Positions 33,481-45,589 of a stretch of 64,000 nt of DNA are shown piece after piece (position 1 is the stretch's first letter; each line of letters opens with the position of its first letter). A program made the position numbers and the translations under genes. The notes under the pieces were generated by a model. It was given only the letters and a program-made list of their open reading frames with translations. It did no database searches and was not told the origin of the DNA. Source of the stretch: Ophioderma brevispina (taxonomy: Eukaryota; Echinodermata; Ophiuroidea; Amphilepidida; Ophiodermatidae); NCBI GenBank assembly GCA_023653785.1, contig JAMKCH010078889.1, forward strand, positions 1 through 64,000. The letters run 5' to 3'.

Positions 33481-34180
33481 ACAAATCCTAGCATGTTAGT
33501 GTTTATCAAGAGTAGGTTCATTCTCAATAGAATTCTTTAACGTTCTTCTGACTTGGACACACATTCCTAAGGAACGAGTGTTACCTAGGACATGGACTAA
33601 TTCCTAAGACTGGTAGGCCGTCCACGTCGGGCTTGACATTAATCCTCAAGGATCGATATTCCACACTGACTTGGACACTACTTTCTAGGATTGTAGTCCA
33701 CGCAAGACATGGCGAATACATAAGGAAATATAGTCCACCTCTGAAGGGCATGATATTACCAGAAATGAGAGTCCGCCAAAATACAACCTGCACAATAATC
33801 CCAAGGGCTTATAGTCCACTTCGGAAAGGGACACCGATCCCTTAAGACTGCAGTCCACTCCGGCAGGGCATTAATTCCTAAGGACTAATAGTCTGCCTAC
33901 CTTCAGACATGGACCAATAAGTATTAAGGTACGTCCATGTCTCAATGGACCCTAATCCATAGGAAGCGATAGTCCACCCCGACAGGTCATTAATCCCTAG
34001 AGATTAATAGTCCTACTTTCGGAAATTCCTGAGGACTGGTAGTCCTCTTTGATATTTATTGCTAAGGCCTGATAGGCCTCTTCGGAGTTCATTCCCCCTT
34101 GTAGGCTAACATCCTATAGATCATATTCCAGGGGGACGAGGCTCCAGCTTGCACATACCGCCGGACTTTATTAAAAACCC
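33481..34180 (+). repeat. TAGTCCAC minisatellite, largest array
   Basis: About a dozen irregular 45-60 bp units with the plan CATTAATYCCTAAGGACTAATAGTCCACC-TCGG. The cores CCTAAGGA and TAGTCC recur between 33,560 and 34,080, with divergence increasing towards the right edge. It begins directly after the tail of the Jockey-like element. Related fragments occur at 4,985-5,056, 8,474-8,640 and 18,733-18,960. Confidence 0.75.
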
Positions 34181-34254
34181 AGAAATTAGTGATCTAAGGA
34201 CTATGGTAACAGGGCACTATATACTCCTGCCACACCGAGCTTTTTGGGCCCATC

Positions 34255-34440
34255 TCACCGCGGGGGGGGGGGGGGGTGTACAATGGATTAGCTATTGACC
34301 TCCCGAGTCCATGATGACAAAAAAGGACAAACATCCCTTGTATAACGTCACAGTGACGTAAAACATGAAGGTATGCAAAAAATGCGAAAATCTATAAAAA
34401 TCGCAAAATCATGGTTTTCGCCATTTTTCAAGCAAAACGT
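34255..34440. repeat. Fragment related to the TTAA foldback element
   Basis: A run of G at 34,261-34,276 is followed by GTGTAC, then ATAACGTCACAGTGACGTAAAACATG, resembling the G-run and CACAATGACGTCA blocks of 25,542-26,349. The match is short, so the assignment is tentative. Confidence 0.35.
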
Positions 34441-34494
34441 TGGGTTATTTTGGCTATGATGTGTGTCAAGTATGCGCAACACATGCTCTTACTA

Positions 34495-34655
34495 ACAAAT
34501 GTGGTCCAGTGGATTGATCACTCGCCCCGCACTCAAAGGTCGTGGTTCGCGGTTCCCACTGCGGCCAACGTGTGTGACATGAGTAAGGCGCTTACCTTAA
34601 TATCTCCTATCCACCAGGTGTATAAAGGTTTCATTTCATTTCATTTCATTTCTTC
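34495..34655 (+). repeat. tRNA-derived SINE with (TTTCA)n tail
   Basis: The A-box-like TGGTCCAGTGGATTGATCACTCGCC and B-box-like GGTTCGCGGTTCC precede a body GTAAGGCGCTTACCTTAATATCTCCTATCCACCAGGTGTATAAAGG. It ends in five TTTCA repeats (34,629-34,652). Short tandem tails and an internal pol III promoter are diagnostic of SINEs; the CTCC-ACC-AGGTGTATAA body occurs in tRNA SINEs of several marine invertebrates, recalled rather than checked. Confidence 0.75.
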
Positions 34656-34659
34656 AGGT

Positions 34660-35589
34660 TAAAATTCCAAGGATAAAAAACACAAAAAGTACACATAGTA
34701 AAGTACACTTATTTCCATTGCGGTCCTTAGAAAACAACATAGCAAATAAAACCAATTAGGATTGCACATGAATTTGAAATAACTTAAATTTAGTTAAAAT
34801 GGCCGAGCAATAATATAGTACCCCCAATCCCACTCAAAACTACTACCAGCAGTAAATTCAAAAGAAAAACCAAACCCAAAAAGAAAAAAATGCACATAAT
34901 TATACAAAACATGCATGCCCAAAAGGCGCTAGCAAAAAAACACACAGTCAAATCTCGACTCCTCCATTTGTCAACGATGGCGAGAAGAGTTGATAGAGTA
35001 GACGAACGTGTAAGATGGAAGAACATGTGTCAAGAACGCTCATCCAGGACTTACGGTGAAGTTAGAACTGGAAAGAAATTCACCCAAAACAACCGGCCAA
35101 GAAGTCATTAGGCGACAACCAACCACAGATTGATATGCTTCCTCACTAATGAGGCGTATACTATAGTCATCATTTTTTCAAACGGACGACCGTGTGAAGA
35201 TCATTGCAACTAGCACGTGTGGTCGCAATTGGAATATAGTACAAATCGAAACCGAAAGGAGTATTAATATGCAATTCACCAATGATGGAATACTGTACAA
35301 GTGGAATTTTCCCGTACAGACATGTGCTCGTCAACACCCTCCATCGCGAGAGAACCAAAAAAAAAAAAAAAAAAAAAAAATACCACGGCACCGACACCAA
35401 CGTAACACAAATCCATTGGAAAAAGCCACCTACGCAAGTTTTCATTTTCGTGATTCTGTTCACCCGCGAAATTTGCGAAAATAAAAACTCGCGGAAAATC
35501 TCCACCTATACAGTAAAGATCCCAGTAATTGAAAAATAAAAGTAGATTCTTATAAACTTAACTACAAAACATGAATCTAAATTGTGAAT
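34660..35589. other. Unassigned, with an A run
   Basis: No gene recognised. An uninterrupted A run lies at 35,357-35,380. Overlapping frames on both strands around 35,170-35,540 have no family resemblance. Confidence 0.4.
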
Positions 35590-38450
35590 TTGGTTGAGCA
35601 ATGTGATTTTACCCTCTTTTTAAAGAGAGTTTAGATGACACTTGTTGAATTCAATTCCAGGGAAGGGAGTTACGTTCTTAATTTTGCTGAGAATATAAAA
35701 GATTTATGACCAGGTGACCCATCGATGGTTTGAAGAGAGACATCTTACTAGACCTGGTGTTATGATGAGAATATTATGAATCTAGTGATGCCACTCTTCA
35801 AATATCTTGGGCTATATCAGGCCAAATATCGAAAAATATGAGAATTTAAATCTGGAAACTATGAAGGCAAGAACCAGTTCAGATTACAGAACTCCAGAGC
35901 TCCAACTATGAGCACGAGGTGGAAGATCAGCACTTCTAATAACCTTATTTTGTGCTGTTTAGATTCAGCCCCTTAAGATTTTTCTTAAGACCAGAATACC
36001 AGACAATAAAACCATAGTCGTAATGACATTGTATTAGAGCAGTAACCAAAGTTTTTTGATGAATATGCGAAATTTACTCTTTCTATTCGAAAAACGTAAC
36101 CGGGAGTGAACTTGTTTGATAACGTTGGAGTAAAGTGTACTTTCAAAACCTGATAACGAATGGTATAAATCAGACCAAGATATTTTAATATTGTACTGGG
36201 AGCAATAACTGTTCCATTACAGTGACATTCAGCTCGACGGTTTCTTAAGCTTCCGCTTGGAACCAAACAGGATCGACTCAGTTTTCCCGAGATGGAGAGA
36301 GAGTTTTATCAGTAAGCCCTTCACTTTACTGAATTGAGTTGCCAAAAACTGGAGTTTGTCATGAATGAAGAGACATCTTTTGTTGAACCATCAAAGCTGA
36401 ATCGTCAGCATAAGCAACAATTTACAACTTAGCAGCTCCATGTCGTTGACATGAATAAGGAAAAGCAGTGGACCTAGCTGGACCCCTGCGGGACCCCACA
36501 GGTGATTTGGCGTGGGGTGGATAAAGTACCGTCTATGTCAACCACTTGGGATCTGCCGGTGAGATATGAACAAAACCATTTAACAGCATTGTCGGACAAC
36601 CCCACTCGCTCTCAACTTACCCAGCAAAATTTTATGATCCACCGTGTCGAACGCTTCTGAAGATCTAATACAACCATAAGTAAAATTACCTTATCCCATT
36701 TCCTAATGTTGAGAACGATGTTGAGAACGTGTATGAAACCAGACTGAAACTCATAAGGAGGGATTTATTTTAAATCCCTCCAGTTGAATTATTACATACA
36801 CGTTCCAAATTTTTTAGATACAAAACGTGGTATAGAAAAAGTGACGATACATTACTGGCTTCGGTTTTAGAATTTTTCTGTAGATGGCACCACTCGAGCA
36901 CTTTTCAAATCACTCGGAATATGACCAGACAAAATAGACAGATGATAATAATAATGAGTGAGTGGGGCTACAATTGGGCGCTGCCTCCTTCAAGAATTTA
37001 GCCGGCAATTGATCAATGCCTGTGGATTTATTTGTGTTGACTTCATTAAGGAGTTTAAGGACCTCATCTTCATCAACTTCAGAAAAACTAAAATCATTAT
37101 TAGTAACCTGTTTGTTTCTGTAGAACTCTTTCAAGAAATCATCGCCATATTGGCCAGATGACATCGGTAATTTGTTAACCAGAGTGGAAGCAACAGTAGT
37201 AAAAAAATGATTGAAGTGCTCGGCAACACTGGATTTATCAAAGCAAATATCATTCATTATCTTCAAGCCAATTTTGCTTGCTTTCTTCTTACCGCTTTTG
37301 CCAGCACCCAAATCCTTTAAGATCTATCTATCTAACGGCCGCAGCCGAGATACTGTTCACCCTGTAGCGCCAAATGTCCCTGTTTGTAATTCAGGTGGGA
37401 TGTTGCAGATGGGATCCTGTGGATGTCTGAGCAATCAATTCAAGGTAGTTTTAAAGGGGCGACGACCCCTGTTTTGGCATGGTAACTTCCAAATGGACGT
37501 CTGAGGACCTACTGGTCAATCGCACGATGACAGTGACCGGCAAATCGTGCACGGCGTTGGGCAACAGAAGATGAAATTGGAGGGATCTCCATATATCTGT
37601 GCTTTGGTCTTGTGGCTCGCGCCAGGATATGTTTTGTACTAGCATAAGAAGCTTGGTGTAGGTGCCATCCATCTATCCTGTAGCTCTTTCTTCATGGTCC
37701 AGGTCTCAGATCCATATAACAGGATCCTCTACAAGGCTCTAAAGAATTTAGCTTGGTTGAACTGGAGATACCAGATTGACATAAGTGGGTTAGTTTATGC
37801 ACGGGCATTCCAAGCTTGTCCTTTGCGTGACAGGAAGTCTTTCTTGCTGTCGGCAACCATCGACCCTAGTTATTTGAAGTCCTTGACCTCTTTTAGTTGG
37901 CTACCATCTGCTGTGCAGATAGGTTGATGATCGTCCTCAGTGACAGTCTATATTCAGTTTCTTGGCATTTAGATGTAGGCCGACTTTGTATGCAGCATTC
38001 TCAAGTGATGTAGTAGAGCTTGTGCACTACATACAGATCAGCTGTTTAGAGCTAGTCATTGCGTAGCAAGGTCTGTGAGATGCTGACCCATGTGACGTCT
38101 GGCCGCTGGGTTTGATGGTGAGTCTTTGTCGTTCATGATGTCTTTAAGATATTTCCAGAGTTTTTTTGGTTACTAGTGTTTGCCTCCACCTGGTCAGAAA
38201 AATATGAATTTCAAAAGTTAAAAATTTTTGATTTATATTTAATTTCTGATTTATGAGTTTACAATCGTCGGAATACAAACCAGCAAAATTAAAGAAAAAC
38301 CTTATCCGCTTTTTATCAAGTCATGAAGATCAGAGTTGAACCAGGGCTCTGACCTATGCTTAACCCGAACCTCTTTAATGGAGCAACAATCATCAATAAC
38401 TGCCAAAAATTTGGTTTTGAAATTCCTCAAGCCATTCAATTGAATTGAAA
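35590..38450 (-). pseudogene. Decayed CR1-like retrotransposon, split by an RTE insertion
   Basis: Read on the minus strand, the 5' remnant (38,450-38,300) has the linker between endonuclease and RT, ending R-S-E-P-W-F-N-S-D-L. After the RTE insertion it resumes at 37,314 with L-K-D-L-G-A-G-K-S-G, V-A-E-H-F-N-H-F-F and K-S-T-G-I-D-Q-L-P-A-K-F-L-K. Then come RT box A (S-E-A-F-D-T-V-D-H, 36,601-36,660), G-V-P-Q-G-S (36,480-36,497), F-L-I-H-V-N-D-M, A-Y-A-D-D-S-A-L (36,361-36,420) and L-H-L-G-K-T-E (near 36,270). The longest surviving frame is 133 codons (36,910-37,311). Stops and shifts elsewhere mark it as dead. Clade assignment (CR1 or close relative) is from motif style. Confidence 0.85.
37324..38141 (-). 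mobile_element. 5'-truncated RTE-type retrotransposon with 9-bp target duplication
   Basis: CTTTAAGAT flanks the insert at 37,315-37,323 and 38,142-38,150, and the surrounding CR1-like protein resumes on either side. On the minus strand the insert reads K-E-V-K-D-F-K-Y-L-G-S-M-V (about 37,890-37,850), R-K-G-Q-A-W-N-A, D-G-T-Y-T-K-L-L and N-I-S-W-R (37,670-37,620), the standard C-terminal region of RTE-group ORFs. It ends with N-R-D-I-W-R-Y and a short GATA-repeat tail (CTATCTATCT on the plus strand at 37,324-37,333). 5' truncation and a short tandem 3' tail are normal for RTE insertions. Several frameshifts make it inactive. Confidence 0.9.
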
Positions 38451-39560
38451 ACGGGGTACCAGCATATTCAATGCTGGGAAAGTAACAGATCGCTGTGGCG
38501 GGGAGGAGTGGGGCGAAACCCCCCAACAGCAAAAAAATAAAACGGAGGGTCTGGCCAAACGATAGGAAAGAGAAGGGCACTCCGCGCACGAGCTTGCTCG
38601 GCACGACGATTTACTTTTACGAAATCAAATAATGAGAAAAAACATAGCGTAACTGTATCCTTAGCAAAACAACTGGATTTATGCTTTTCCGTGTAATTTC
38701 AATTGGAAAGGTCTTAAATCGAGCGCAGGGCTTCAAGAAAAAAAGCCATGCAGATTCGGCGTGACAAAATACCAAAATAGGTGAGATACGACAAAAAATG
38801 TCGAGGGGGGCGGATTTCCGCCGGGCCTTTTAGGGTTTGACGCTTGGCAGTTTAATGACCTAGACACCTGCTATTTACGCGGTGTGCTTTGTTCGGGGCC
38901 AGTGGTCACGTAGGGGTCACAGAGGGAAAAATTATTTTTACAAACCGATATATGTCTAGTGTCTAGGGAGTGTGCTCGGGTTAAGGTCAACGTTATCCTG
39001 GGTTACAGGGAGTAAAAACATTTTAACAAGCTCAAAAATTAAGTAAATCTGAAGGTGCGCGATCTTATAGGACGTTGATAAATGATGACACGTGTCTATG
39101 TGACCTCTTAAACGACCATCTGTTTAGGGGTCAAAGGCCAAAATATTTCGCAATTACCAAAATAGTAAACGTACATGGCACTTTCCAGTTCCGTAAAGTT
39201 TCGATGGCGTTCAATTTGTGAGATTTATACAGAGAATTTCTACATAGTGTTTTACAATTAGTATACTGGCTTAGTGATCTGTCACATGTATTTTTAATCA
39301 TTACAATTCTACTTCCCTGAACATATTCATGTCAGGCTTGACTAAATTGCCAACTAAATAACATTTTGGGCACTGTCTTAAAACATGTTACGGGCATAGT
39401 AGTGCTCACAGCCTCACCTCGGAAATCTACGCCAGCGAAGGGCGAAGCCCGAGGTGAGCAAATATCTAATGACGAAAATTTTGTTTAAAATTTACTCACT
39501 ATTTCGAATCCATACAGTGTGGAATTGAAATCTTATGTACATTTATTCTACAGCAAAAGT
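38451..39560. other. No gene; one interrupted palindrome
   Basis: Unassigned sequence. At about 39,401-39,457 the blocks GCTCACAGCCTCACCTCGG and CCGAGGTGAGC form inverted arms around a GCGAAGGGCGAAGCC core. No coding potential seen. Confidence 0.4.
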
Positions 39561-39724
39561 AGCAAATTATGGCTTATTGCTTGTCTGGTGAAAGAAAGTC
39601 TTCCCATGTACAACCGTATGGCACTAGAAAATCCATCTGACATCCCCAACTTAATGACAAACAGGGACGTTTGGCGCTACATGGTGAACAGCATCTCGGC
39701 TGCGGCCGTTAGATAGATAGAAAT
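39561..39724 (+). pseudogene. RTE-type retrotransposon 3' end
   Basis: 39,632-39,719 matches the reverse complement of 37,324-37,410. It encodes T-N-R-D-V-W-R-Y-M-V-N-S-I-S-A-A-A-V-R followed by a stop, the last residues of the RTE ORF, then AGATAGATAG. Upstream sequence to 39,561 is probably part of the same copy but is less clear. It is in the opposite orientation to the 37,324-38,141 copy, 1.5 kb away. Confidence 0.8.
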
Positions 39725-40671
39725 TCCCGTCAGCTGACCGGTCTCGCAAGGTCAGGAAGTTAGACGTTACGCTGGTTCCCTGCAACTTTGGTCCCTCACC
39801 ACTTCACAACTAACATAGTCTGAGCCATGAATCGAAGACCGAGGCGCATGGCACAGCAGTGTAGTTAGCCGTCCCGTCAGCGTTTGTTGATTCACACTAG
39901 AAGACATTTTAGGCTTTGAGAAGCAAATTTATTCGTTGGATTTTGACATGAAAGAGTTAAAATAATCTGCGATTAGGGTAAATATTCTGACTCAGGATAG
40001 TCGCAGGTATCTATAGAATCCTGTTTCGATGGTCAAATGCTTCAAATATGGGAATAGGGGATCGTGTCACTGCGGGAATTGTTTTACCCGCATCCTATTC
40101 TACAGTACGTAAAAGAAAAACTAAAGCTTTGGGAATACAAGTTTTCCCAGACCTTGCGCTGCGCGCTCGAGGTCTGGTCCTAAACGGACTAGCTACAACA
40201 TTCACATTATGTACTGGTCTATGTCATTCACACCCATGGGTGTGCTCGACCAACTAAAACATCAGTATTTTGTGGGTATTTATTACGTCTATCCTCGTTA
40301 AAGGCACTATCAGTGATTTGCTACATCAGAAAATAAAACAAATCATCAAAAATCAGATTTTAGCATCTCTATAACAAGTATAGGTATCCTAACATAACCT
40401 ACAAGTACTAAGACTGAAAGCAACCTAATAACGACAAAATCATACATTTTAATCATTACTGTCCGAACGGACACTTACTACAGCACGTAATTAAATGGGG
40501 TTCATATCTTTGAGCACTGCTGTTTTCTTCCTTTTCTGCTAAGGTTTCAGTTGGAAACAATAACTTATGAGAATCCTAGGGTCTTGTCCTTCAATTATAA
40601 GCCATTTCTGCAAATTTCAAATATTTTGAATCTTTCGGGGGAATCACTGATAGTGTCTTTAAATATTGTCT
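39725..40671. other. No gene; one GC-rich hairpin
   Basis: At about 40,150-40,180 CAGACCT-TGC-GCTGCGCGC-TCG-AGGTCTG forms a tight hairpin. The rest is unassigned AT-rich sequence with two short unrecognised frames. Confidence 0.4.
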
Positions 40672-43600
40672 CAGATTGCTGTCAAAGGTTGTGTGGTATC
40701 AACGTGTTCAGGAGAATCCCCTTAACAATTCCTAAGTAGACAAGCTGAAAATATGCTACTCAAAACAAAATGGCGGCCATTTCTCAAAATCGCCGCCATT
40801 TTAAACTAGTTTGACCATATCTCAGCCAACAGTGTACAAAAAGTTGTGATTTTTGTGGCTGTGGGGTCACTTAATCCATTGGTGCAATCAGACTACACGC
40901 TTAAATGTAATCTAACAAATATGGCAGCAATTTTTTTCAAAGTGGCTGCCATTCAAAACTATTTTGACATATATACATCAGCCCACAATGTACATAGAGT
41001 TGTGATTTTGGTGGTTATACCCAGGTTTCCAGGGGTCACTGAATTCATTGGTGCACTCAAGCTGCACATAAATGTAATATACACAACTATGGCGGCCATT
41101 TTGTTCAAGATGGCCGTCAATGTCCATAGAGGCGACAATGTGCATAGAGCTGTGATTTTGGTAGCTATACCCAGGTTTTTGGGGTCAGAAAATCCATTAG
41201 AACAATCGGCCCATACATAGCATCATTACCTCTGCAAAATGGACGTCAAACTGGCTGCCATAACCACCGTATTACAATATGATGTTCAAATCGTGATTTG
41301 TAACGGTAACAGAAATTTGTGAATTGGCATATACAGGGCGTCCCAGAAAAAAACCAAAGGGTTCATTTGGTGAAACTGTGTGTTTTATGACTATAATAAT
41401 TATTTACTATAAAGTGAGACAGTAGGCTTTCAAATGACACCTAAATTTCTCCAGTCATGCCTCATTGAAACCATTGCTTTGAAAATGGTATATCAAAACT
41501 CACTGTTGTGACAAAAAAACTGTTTGTGTGGTATGGAATTGCTTATTTTGTTCGCGGGAGTTTTGTTACTAACAGTGTCTTTATATGTGTTTTGTCTGGT
41601 TTGCCTTTGAAGATCCAGCTAGGTCCACACTCTAGGTATAAAATTTACCTACACAGGCTATAATTGTGGATAATCGTTGGTAAAAGCTTTACTTTTGTTC
41701 ATCTGGTAAAAAAAAAACTGGCAAACGGTCGAAAATTATGGACCGATTAACTTTTATCATTGTTAGATATGTAATAAGAATTACCTGGAGGAGTTAGGAG
41801 GCCATTCAATGTATCAAGTACACTCACACTTCAAACATTTAAGAAGTAGCAGCGGTAGCAACATGGTGCAGCTTAAAACTCAGCAATTTGTTCATTGTGA
41901 CAGCATTTCATGACACAAATAGCATACAAGCTACTCAATATGCTTTTAGGAAGCCTTTCCCGACAGGGATCTCCGCCATCTAAGCTGACCATCTGGCAAT
42001 TTGAAGACACTATCGAAATCATGACACAAGCCTTAACTCGGAACAAGGGTCACTCAGGGAGAAGACGCATAGTGATACTGACAACACCATTATTTCAGAT
42101 CAATTTCCAGATAGACGTGCTTTCACGATTGCGACAAAACAATTTTTTTATGAATGGGGAGTTAACAACCACAAATTGAGTATGCACCAGCCCGGGGACC
42201 CTCCAAGTTGCAATTTGATACAAAAATGAGTCGAGAGAAACTTTTGTGTTTGGCATGAATACTTTTGGGCCTTATTTTTGAACGAAATGTCAATGGGTCG
42301 CTTAATCCCCAGAAAGACTAAACACTGACATGCTGTCTGCACTTAAAAACTGCCTTTCCTACGGCAACAAAAAATGGTGTCTTCTCCTCCGACATTCGTG
42401 GTGGGCACATGATTGTACAACCCTGCCCACAGACTATGCTGCCGGAAATTGGCCCTACATGAACTTTTTGGGATGATTTTGTAGATCCTGAATCAGCTGT
42501 GGAATGGCCCGCTACGTCACCTGATATGACACTGACTTTTTCCTTATGGGGATATTTGAAGAACAAGTTACAACCAGTCCACAGCATAACTTTCAGGATT
42601 TGCAGCCACATTCAAATGGTGGAAGTCTTACATGATGATCTTGCAATGATCAGAACGGGCTGTGTCTGACATGTGACGTCGTTGCAGACTTTGTATCGAA
42701 AGAGACGGCGGCCATGTTGAAGGTTTTGTTGCCTAATATTCAGGTAAGTACTAAAAACCTCAAATAAAAATCTTGTTTTTTCATGCTCATTTTCCAAAAT
42801 TTAATATATGATGCCATTTTCAAAGCAATGGGTGTCAAATTATGCATGACTGGAAAATGGAATTAGGTGCAACGAGAGATTTCAATGAACGGGTGCCTAA
42901 AATATTTAAAACAAATTATTTTTGTTTTGCCCTGGTGTACAGCTCTCTGTTAAACCTGATGTAAAGCTCTCTGTTAAAATATCCCCATCTGAAAGGCTTA
43001 AGCGAGAACAGTTTCTGTTGGTACGAAAATGTGAATTTCCTCATTTCCTATAGGAGCAAATACTAATGCATCTATATTTTGTATAATATAGCATAATATA
43101 ACATCACTTATTTTCATCATTTTAAGTTATTTTCGGTAGCCAAATAAAGTAAGGATTCTATTAAGTGTCTAATCATCTCACAGAAAATATGGATCTCTCG
43201 TTGCACATTTAAAGTGTCATTTGAAAAGCATACTGTTTCTAATTTAAAATCATTATAGTCATACAGATACACAGTTTCGCCAGATTTAACACTGTTTCAG
43301 ATTATTTCTTTCTGGGACGTCCTGTCTACAACCAAGAGCTGGCTCTCATTGCATATCAACATATTGTGTGTGTGTGTGCCTGTGTGTCGTGTGTCGTGTG
43401 TCGGTGTCTGTGTGTGTCTGTACCCAACACTAAGTATTTGCCTACAATACAGTAGTTTTATAAATCTAAACTACTGTAAGTATAAAAGCATTCACATTTA
43501 CTTATCAAATTGTGTACTTTTTGAAAATGAAACATCGTGAATGAACTATATTTGCACATTTTCTGTTACACACCGTAATGAAGTGTTCTCTAACAAATTG

Positions 43601-44070
43601 CATTTCCAAGTGTTCTCTAACAAATTGCATTTTGCAGCCATTTTGGATAATTTGTAGAGGTTATAAAGTTTGTATGGAGTGATTGCTCCAATGGATTCTA
43701 TGACCCCAGAAACCTGGGTATAGCCACCAAAATCACAACTCCATGTACATTGTAGGCTGAGATATGGTCAAATAGTTTTGAATGGCAGCCATTTTTAAAA
43801 AAAATGGCCGCCATATTTGGTATATTACATTTATGTGTAGCTTGATTGCACCAATGGATTCAGGGACCCCAAAAAACTAGGTTCATCCACAAAATCACAA
43901 CAACTCTGCACACTATGTGCTGAGATATGGTCATAGTACTTTAAAATGGCGGCCATTTTGAAAAATGACAGCCATTTTGTTTGAGTAGCATATTTTCAGG
44001 GTTGACCACTTAGAAGTTGTTATGGGAGGTACCCTGAACACGTTGATACCACACAACCTTTGACAACATC
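40672..44070. mobile_element. Foldback structure IR1 with ~165-bp repeat arms
   Basis: The left arm (40,672-41,330) and right arm (about 43,560-44,070, inverted) share TGTCAAAGGTTGTGTGGTATCAACGTGTTCAGG, GAAAATATGCTACTCAAA-CAAAATGGC, GACCATATCTCAGC, GTTGTGATTTT-GTGG, CCATTGGTGCAATCA and AAATGTAATATAC. Each arm is made of ~165-bp tandem units (three left, about two and a half right) carrying AATGGCGGCCATTTT cores. The centre is occupied by a Tc1/mariner-type element. No coding sequence lies in the arms; the 124-codon frame at 40,846-41,220 follows the repeat. Whether IR1 is a transposon in itself or an inverted duplication is open. Confidence 0.75.
41332..43326 (+). mobile_element. Decayed Tc1/mariner-type transposon, ~2.0 kb
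   Basis: Flanked by TA (41,330-41,331 and 43,327-43,328). The ends are long inverted repeats of about 150 bases: left TACAGGGCGTCCCAGAAA, right (other strand) GACAGGACGTCCCAGAAA, both continuing with GCGAAACTGTGT or GTGAAACTGTGT, ATGACTATAAT and TTCAAATGACAC. The plus strand carries a broken transposase: a helix-turn-helix-like stretch ending N-K-G-H-S-G-R-R-R (about 42,037-42,067), and the C-terminal catalytic block S-P-D-M-T-L-T-F-S-L-W-G-Y-L-K-N-K-L (42,517-42,570), where the family has SPD-TP-DFFLWG-LK. Central catalytic aspartates could not be located. Multiple stops make it inactive. Confidence 0.8.
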
Positions 44071-45589
44071 CCAAGTCAGGTTGACATAAACAGTGGTGTT
44101 TGGCCCCTTGGGTGCTATATCGAAGTGGAATGTTGGGATTCATATCTTAGTACGTCAGCCCGGACCAGTTTTGGGCACCAAGGGGTAGGTGGAAGAGTAG
44201 AAAATTTTCATTGCTACCACATGTTAGGTACATATGTGGGGATCATCGCCTGGGTGGATGTAGAAATCAGAAGTGGTGCAATTTTTTTATGGACCAAAAA
44301 AGGTCAAAATTGACCCAAATAAGGTAAAAATCGTAGAATGCTGATGTATTTATTCCAACTTCATATTAAAATGTAATAGTATTTAATTTTCCTGGATCTG
44401 TAGCCATGGATTCAAGATGAATTTGAATGTTGGAATCTGGGGTCAAAATTGACCCCAGAAAGTGCCAAAAAGGGGTTAAATTGACCCAAATGAGGTAAAA
44501 ATCATAGAATGGTGATGTATTTATTCCAACTTACACTAGTATTTCATTTCCCCACTCTATAGCAGAAGATTCAATAAGAATTGGAATGTTGGAATCTGGG
44601 GTCAAATTTGACCCCAGAAAATGTAAAAAAGGGCTTAAAATTGACCCAAATAAGGTAATAATCATAGAATGGTGATTTTTTTATTCCAGCTTTATATTAA
44701 AATGCGGTAGTATTTCATTTTTCCACTCTATAGCAGTAGATTCAAGAAGAATTTGAATGTTGGAATCTATCTGGGGTCAAAATTGACCCCAGAAAAGGCA
44801 AAAAAGGTCAAAATTGACCCAAAATATGAGACAGTAAAAATTAAAAATGGCAAGGTAATCATTCCACTTATATGCATTTTAAAACTTCTCAAATGAAACC
44901 TCATTTCTATTAATATATTGGTAGTAGATTAAATATAAATTTTGATATTTTGGGTCAAGATACACCCCAAAAGAGCAATATAACAGTCCAATTCAATAGT
45001 TTAATCTTGATTGAATCGCCTTGACTCCAATACCCATCTGTTAAATATCGTGCCCATATCATTTCGTCCAGTTTTGATATGAGGGCTTAAAACGTGATTT
45101 ATGAAGCCTCCTAGAATACTGTGTAAAAATAATAAATTATGCACTTTTTCACGATTTCACAGAGTAAATGAGACAAGTAGTACCTTTCTACAGACACCAA
45201 TATTATATTCTGATCACTTCCTGTAAAATCTGTGGATCCCGGGGACGAGGCTATTAGCGAGTGGATCTTTAATAAAGTTGACTCCAAATAGACCCCAAAA
45301 GAGTGTGAATTAAAAGCTATAAATTGGGCAATTATACTGTGGAGGCTAATGTTTTGATAAGCAATTGGAATAGACAAATGGTTGCACTTTTCGTCAGCTG
45401 GCAACCACATAGATTTGCATTGATGAAACGATTGCCATGTTGGCAAAGGTGGACAATATCATTATCATCTTTCGTGGTGTACTTCTTTGCAAAATGTCTT
45501 TATCATGCATTGCTGCTCTCACTTCAAAGTAAAGCTGGTATCTCTGCTGCATATATCAGAGTGGTTTAGTATCTGCTACCTCTACTTGG

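Noticed and set aside
40846..41220. 124-codon ORF
   Set aside because: The translation repeats with the ~165-bp satellite unit of the foldback arm (HNVHR-VILV-IPRF twice), so it is a repeat artefact.
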